Assembly: GCF_002998295.1 (NCBI RefSeq)
Contig: NZ_CP027226.1
Coordinates: forward strand, 558,001-622,000
Reading direction: 5' to 3'
DNA: 64,000 nt
Source: Fastidiosipila sanguinis
GTDB lineage: Bacteria > Bacillota > Clostridia > Saccharofermentanales > Fastidiosipilaceae
In this document: piece after piece, positions 63,768-64,000 of the stretch
Position numbering within the stretch: the first letter of the stretch is position 1
Layout: the number at the start of each line of letters is the position of its first letter
Translations under genes and position numbers: made by a program
Notes under the pieces: generated by a model
Databases searched by the model: none
Seen by the model: only the letters and a program-made list of their open reading frames with translations
What the model was told of the DNA's origin: nothing

Positions 63768-63858
63768 TGGCGGAGAGCAAGGGATTTGAACCCTCGAAAC
63801 GCTACTAACGTTTACACGAGTTCCAGTCGTGCGCCTTAAGCCACTCAGCCAACTCTCC
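63768..63858 (-). tRNA. trnS: tRNA-Ser (GGA anticodon)
   Basis: A 91-nt class II tRNA on the minus strand: acceptor GGAGAGT/GCTCTCC, anticodon stem CACGA/TCGTG with loop CTGGAAC (anticodon GGA), a long variable arm (AACGTTAGTAGCGTT region), T-arm GGGTTCAAATCCC, and an encoded CCA. Confidence 0.95.
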
Positions 63859-63909
63859 AAAACCTAATTATTGTGCAAGAATCTTATCACAGTAAAAATT
63901 TATAGTCAA

Positions 63910-64000
63910 TTATACTTCATCTTCAGCTTCTAGCACATGAGGATTTTTCGCAAAAAAGTCTTCTAGAACATCTCTAGCTGATGCAGTATCTTTAGTGTCC
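63910..64000 (-). CDS. C-terminal fragment of an unidentified gene cut by the window edge
   Basis: On the minus strand an open frame enters from the right edge and reads DTKDTASARDVLEDFFAKNP then HVLEAEDEV before TAA at 63910-63912. It is acidic and helical in character. Only 29 residues are visible, too few to identify the protein. It precedes tRNA-Ser on the same strand. Confidence 0.5.
   Translation of the reverse strand, partial: DTKDTASARDVLEDFFAKNPHVLEAEDEV

Overview
The window is a 64 kb chromosomal segment of an AT-rich Gram-positive bacterium, probably a Clostridia-like member of the Bacillota. The evidence is PolC instead of a DnaE replicase, a PASTA-domain Ser/Thr kinase (PrkC) with its phosphatase, a CxxC-free lipoprotein-anchored sugar binding protein, the clostridial hfq-lexA neighbourhood, and the Firmicutes order rnc-smc-ftsY-ylxM-ffh-rpsP-khpA-rimM-trmD-rplS. 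I cannot name a genus from sequence reading alone.

Region 1 (1-3.4 kb) holds an Hfq-like protein with a basic N-terminal extension, the SOS repressor LexA, a divergently transcribed unknown tail-anchored membrane protein that shares the lexA upstream region, and a Xer-type tyrosine recombinase. A LexA-box-like palindrome lies in the lexA promoter, and a perfect one (GAAC-4-GTTC) lies at the recA promoter at 33.5 kb, so the two SOS genes in the window can be tied to one regulator.

Region 2 (3.5-10.6 kb) is a plus-strand sugar operon. It contains a LacI-family regulator with its own operator, two LplB/YtcP-type ABC permeases, a large binding lipoprotein, a cytoplasmic GH5 glucanase-like enzyme, and a GH30 enzyme gene broken by two in-frame stops but otherwise collinear. 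No ATPase gene is present, so a shared MsmX-type ATPase elsewhere is implied. Region 3 (10.6-11.8 kb) is an AT-rich gene-free gap with short repeats and palindromes. At this point the coding strand switches from plus to minus.

Region 4 (11.9-64 kb) is almost entirely minus-strand core genes. Reading in the direction of transcription from the right edge: a tRNA-Ser, a glutaredoxin-like protein, rpsB-tsf, pyrH-frr, then uppS-cdsA-rseP-polC-priA-def-fmt-rsmB-stp-prkC-rsgA-rpe, glgB, tRNA-Trp, rnhA-nudix-ftsK-folD-cinA-recA-recX-pgsA, acpP, rnc-smc-ftsY, an IS30-family insertion, ylxM-ffh-rpsP-khpA-rimM-trmD, rplS, ylqF-rnhB-yraN-iscS/nifS-thiI, rarA and a family M18 aminopeptidase. These link translation, SRP targeting, replication and repair, envelope lipid synthesis and tRNA modification.

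The most unusual signal is in PolC. The proofreading exonuclease domain is present as a recognisable fold-length segment inside the PHP domain, but at least four of its five catalytic residues are replaced, while the polymerase site is intact. Other points of interest are the fresh GH30 pseudogene, the IS30 insertion with a 15-bp flanking duplication in a terminator hairpin, the structured rpsB leader, a ylxM promoter that predicts a leaderless mRNA, and the absence of dxr and ispG from the usual cdsA-dxr-rseP-ispG-polC cluster.
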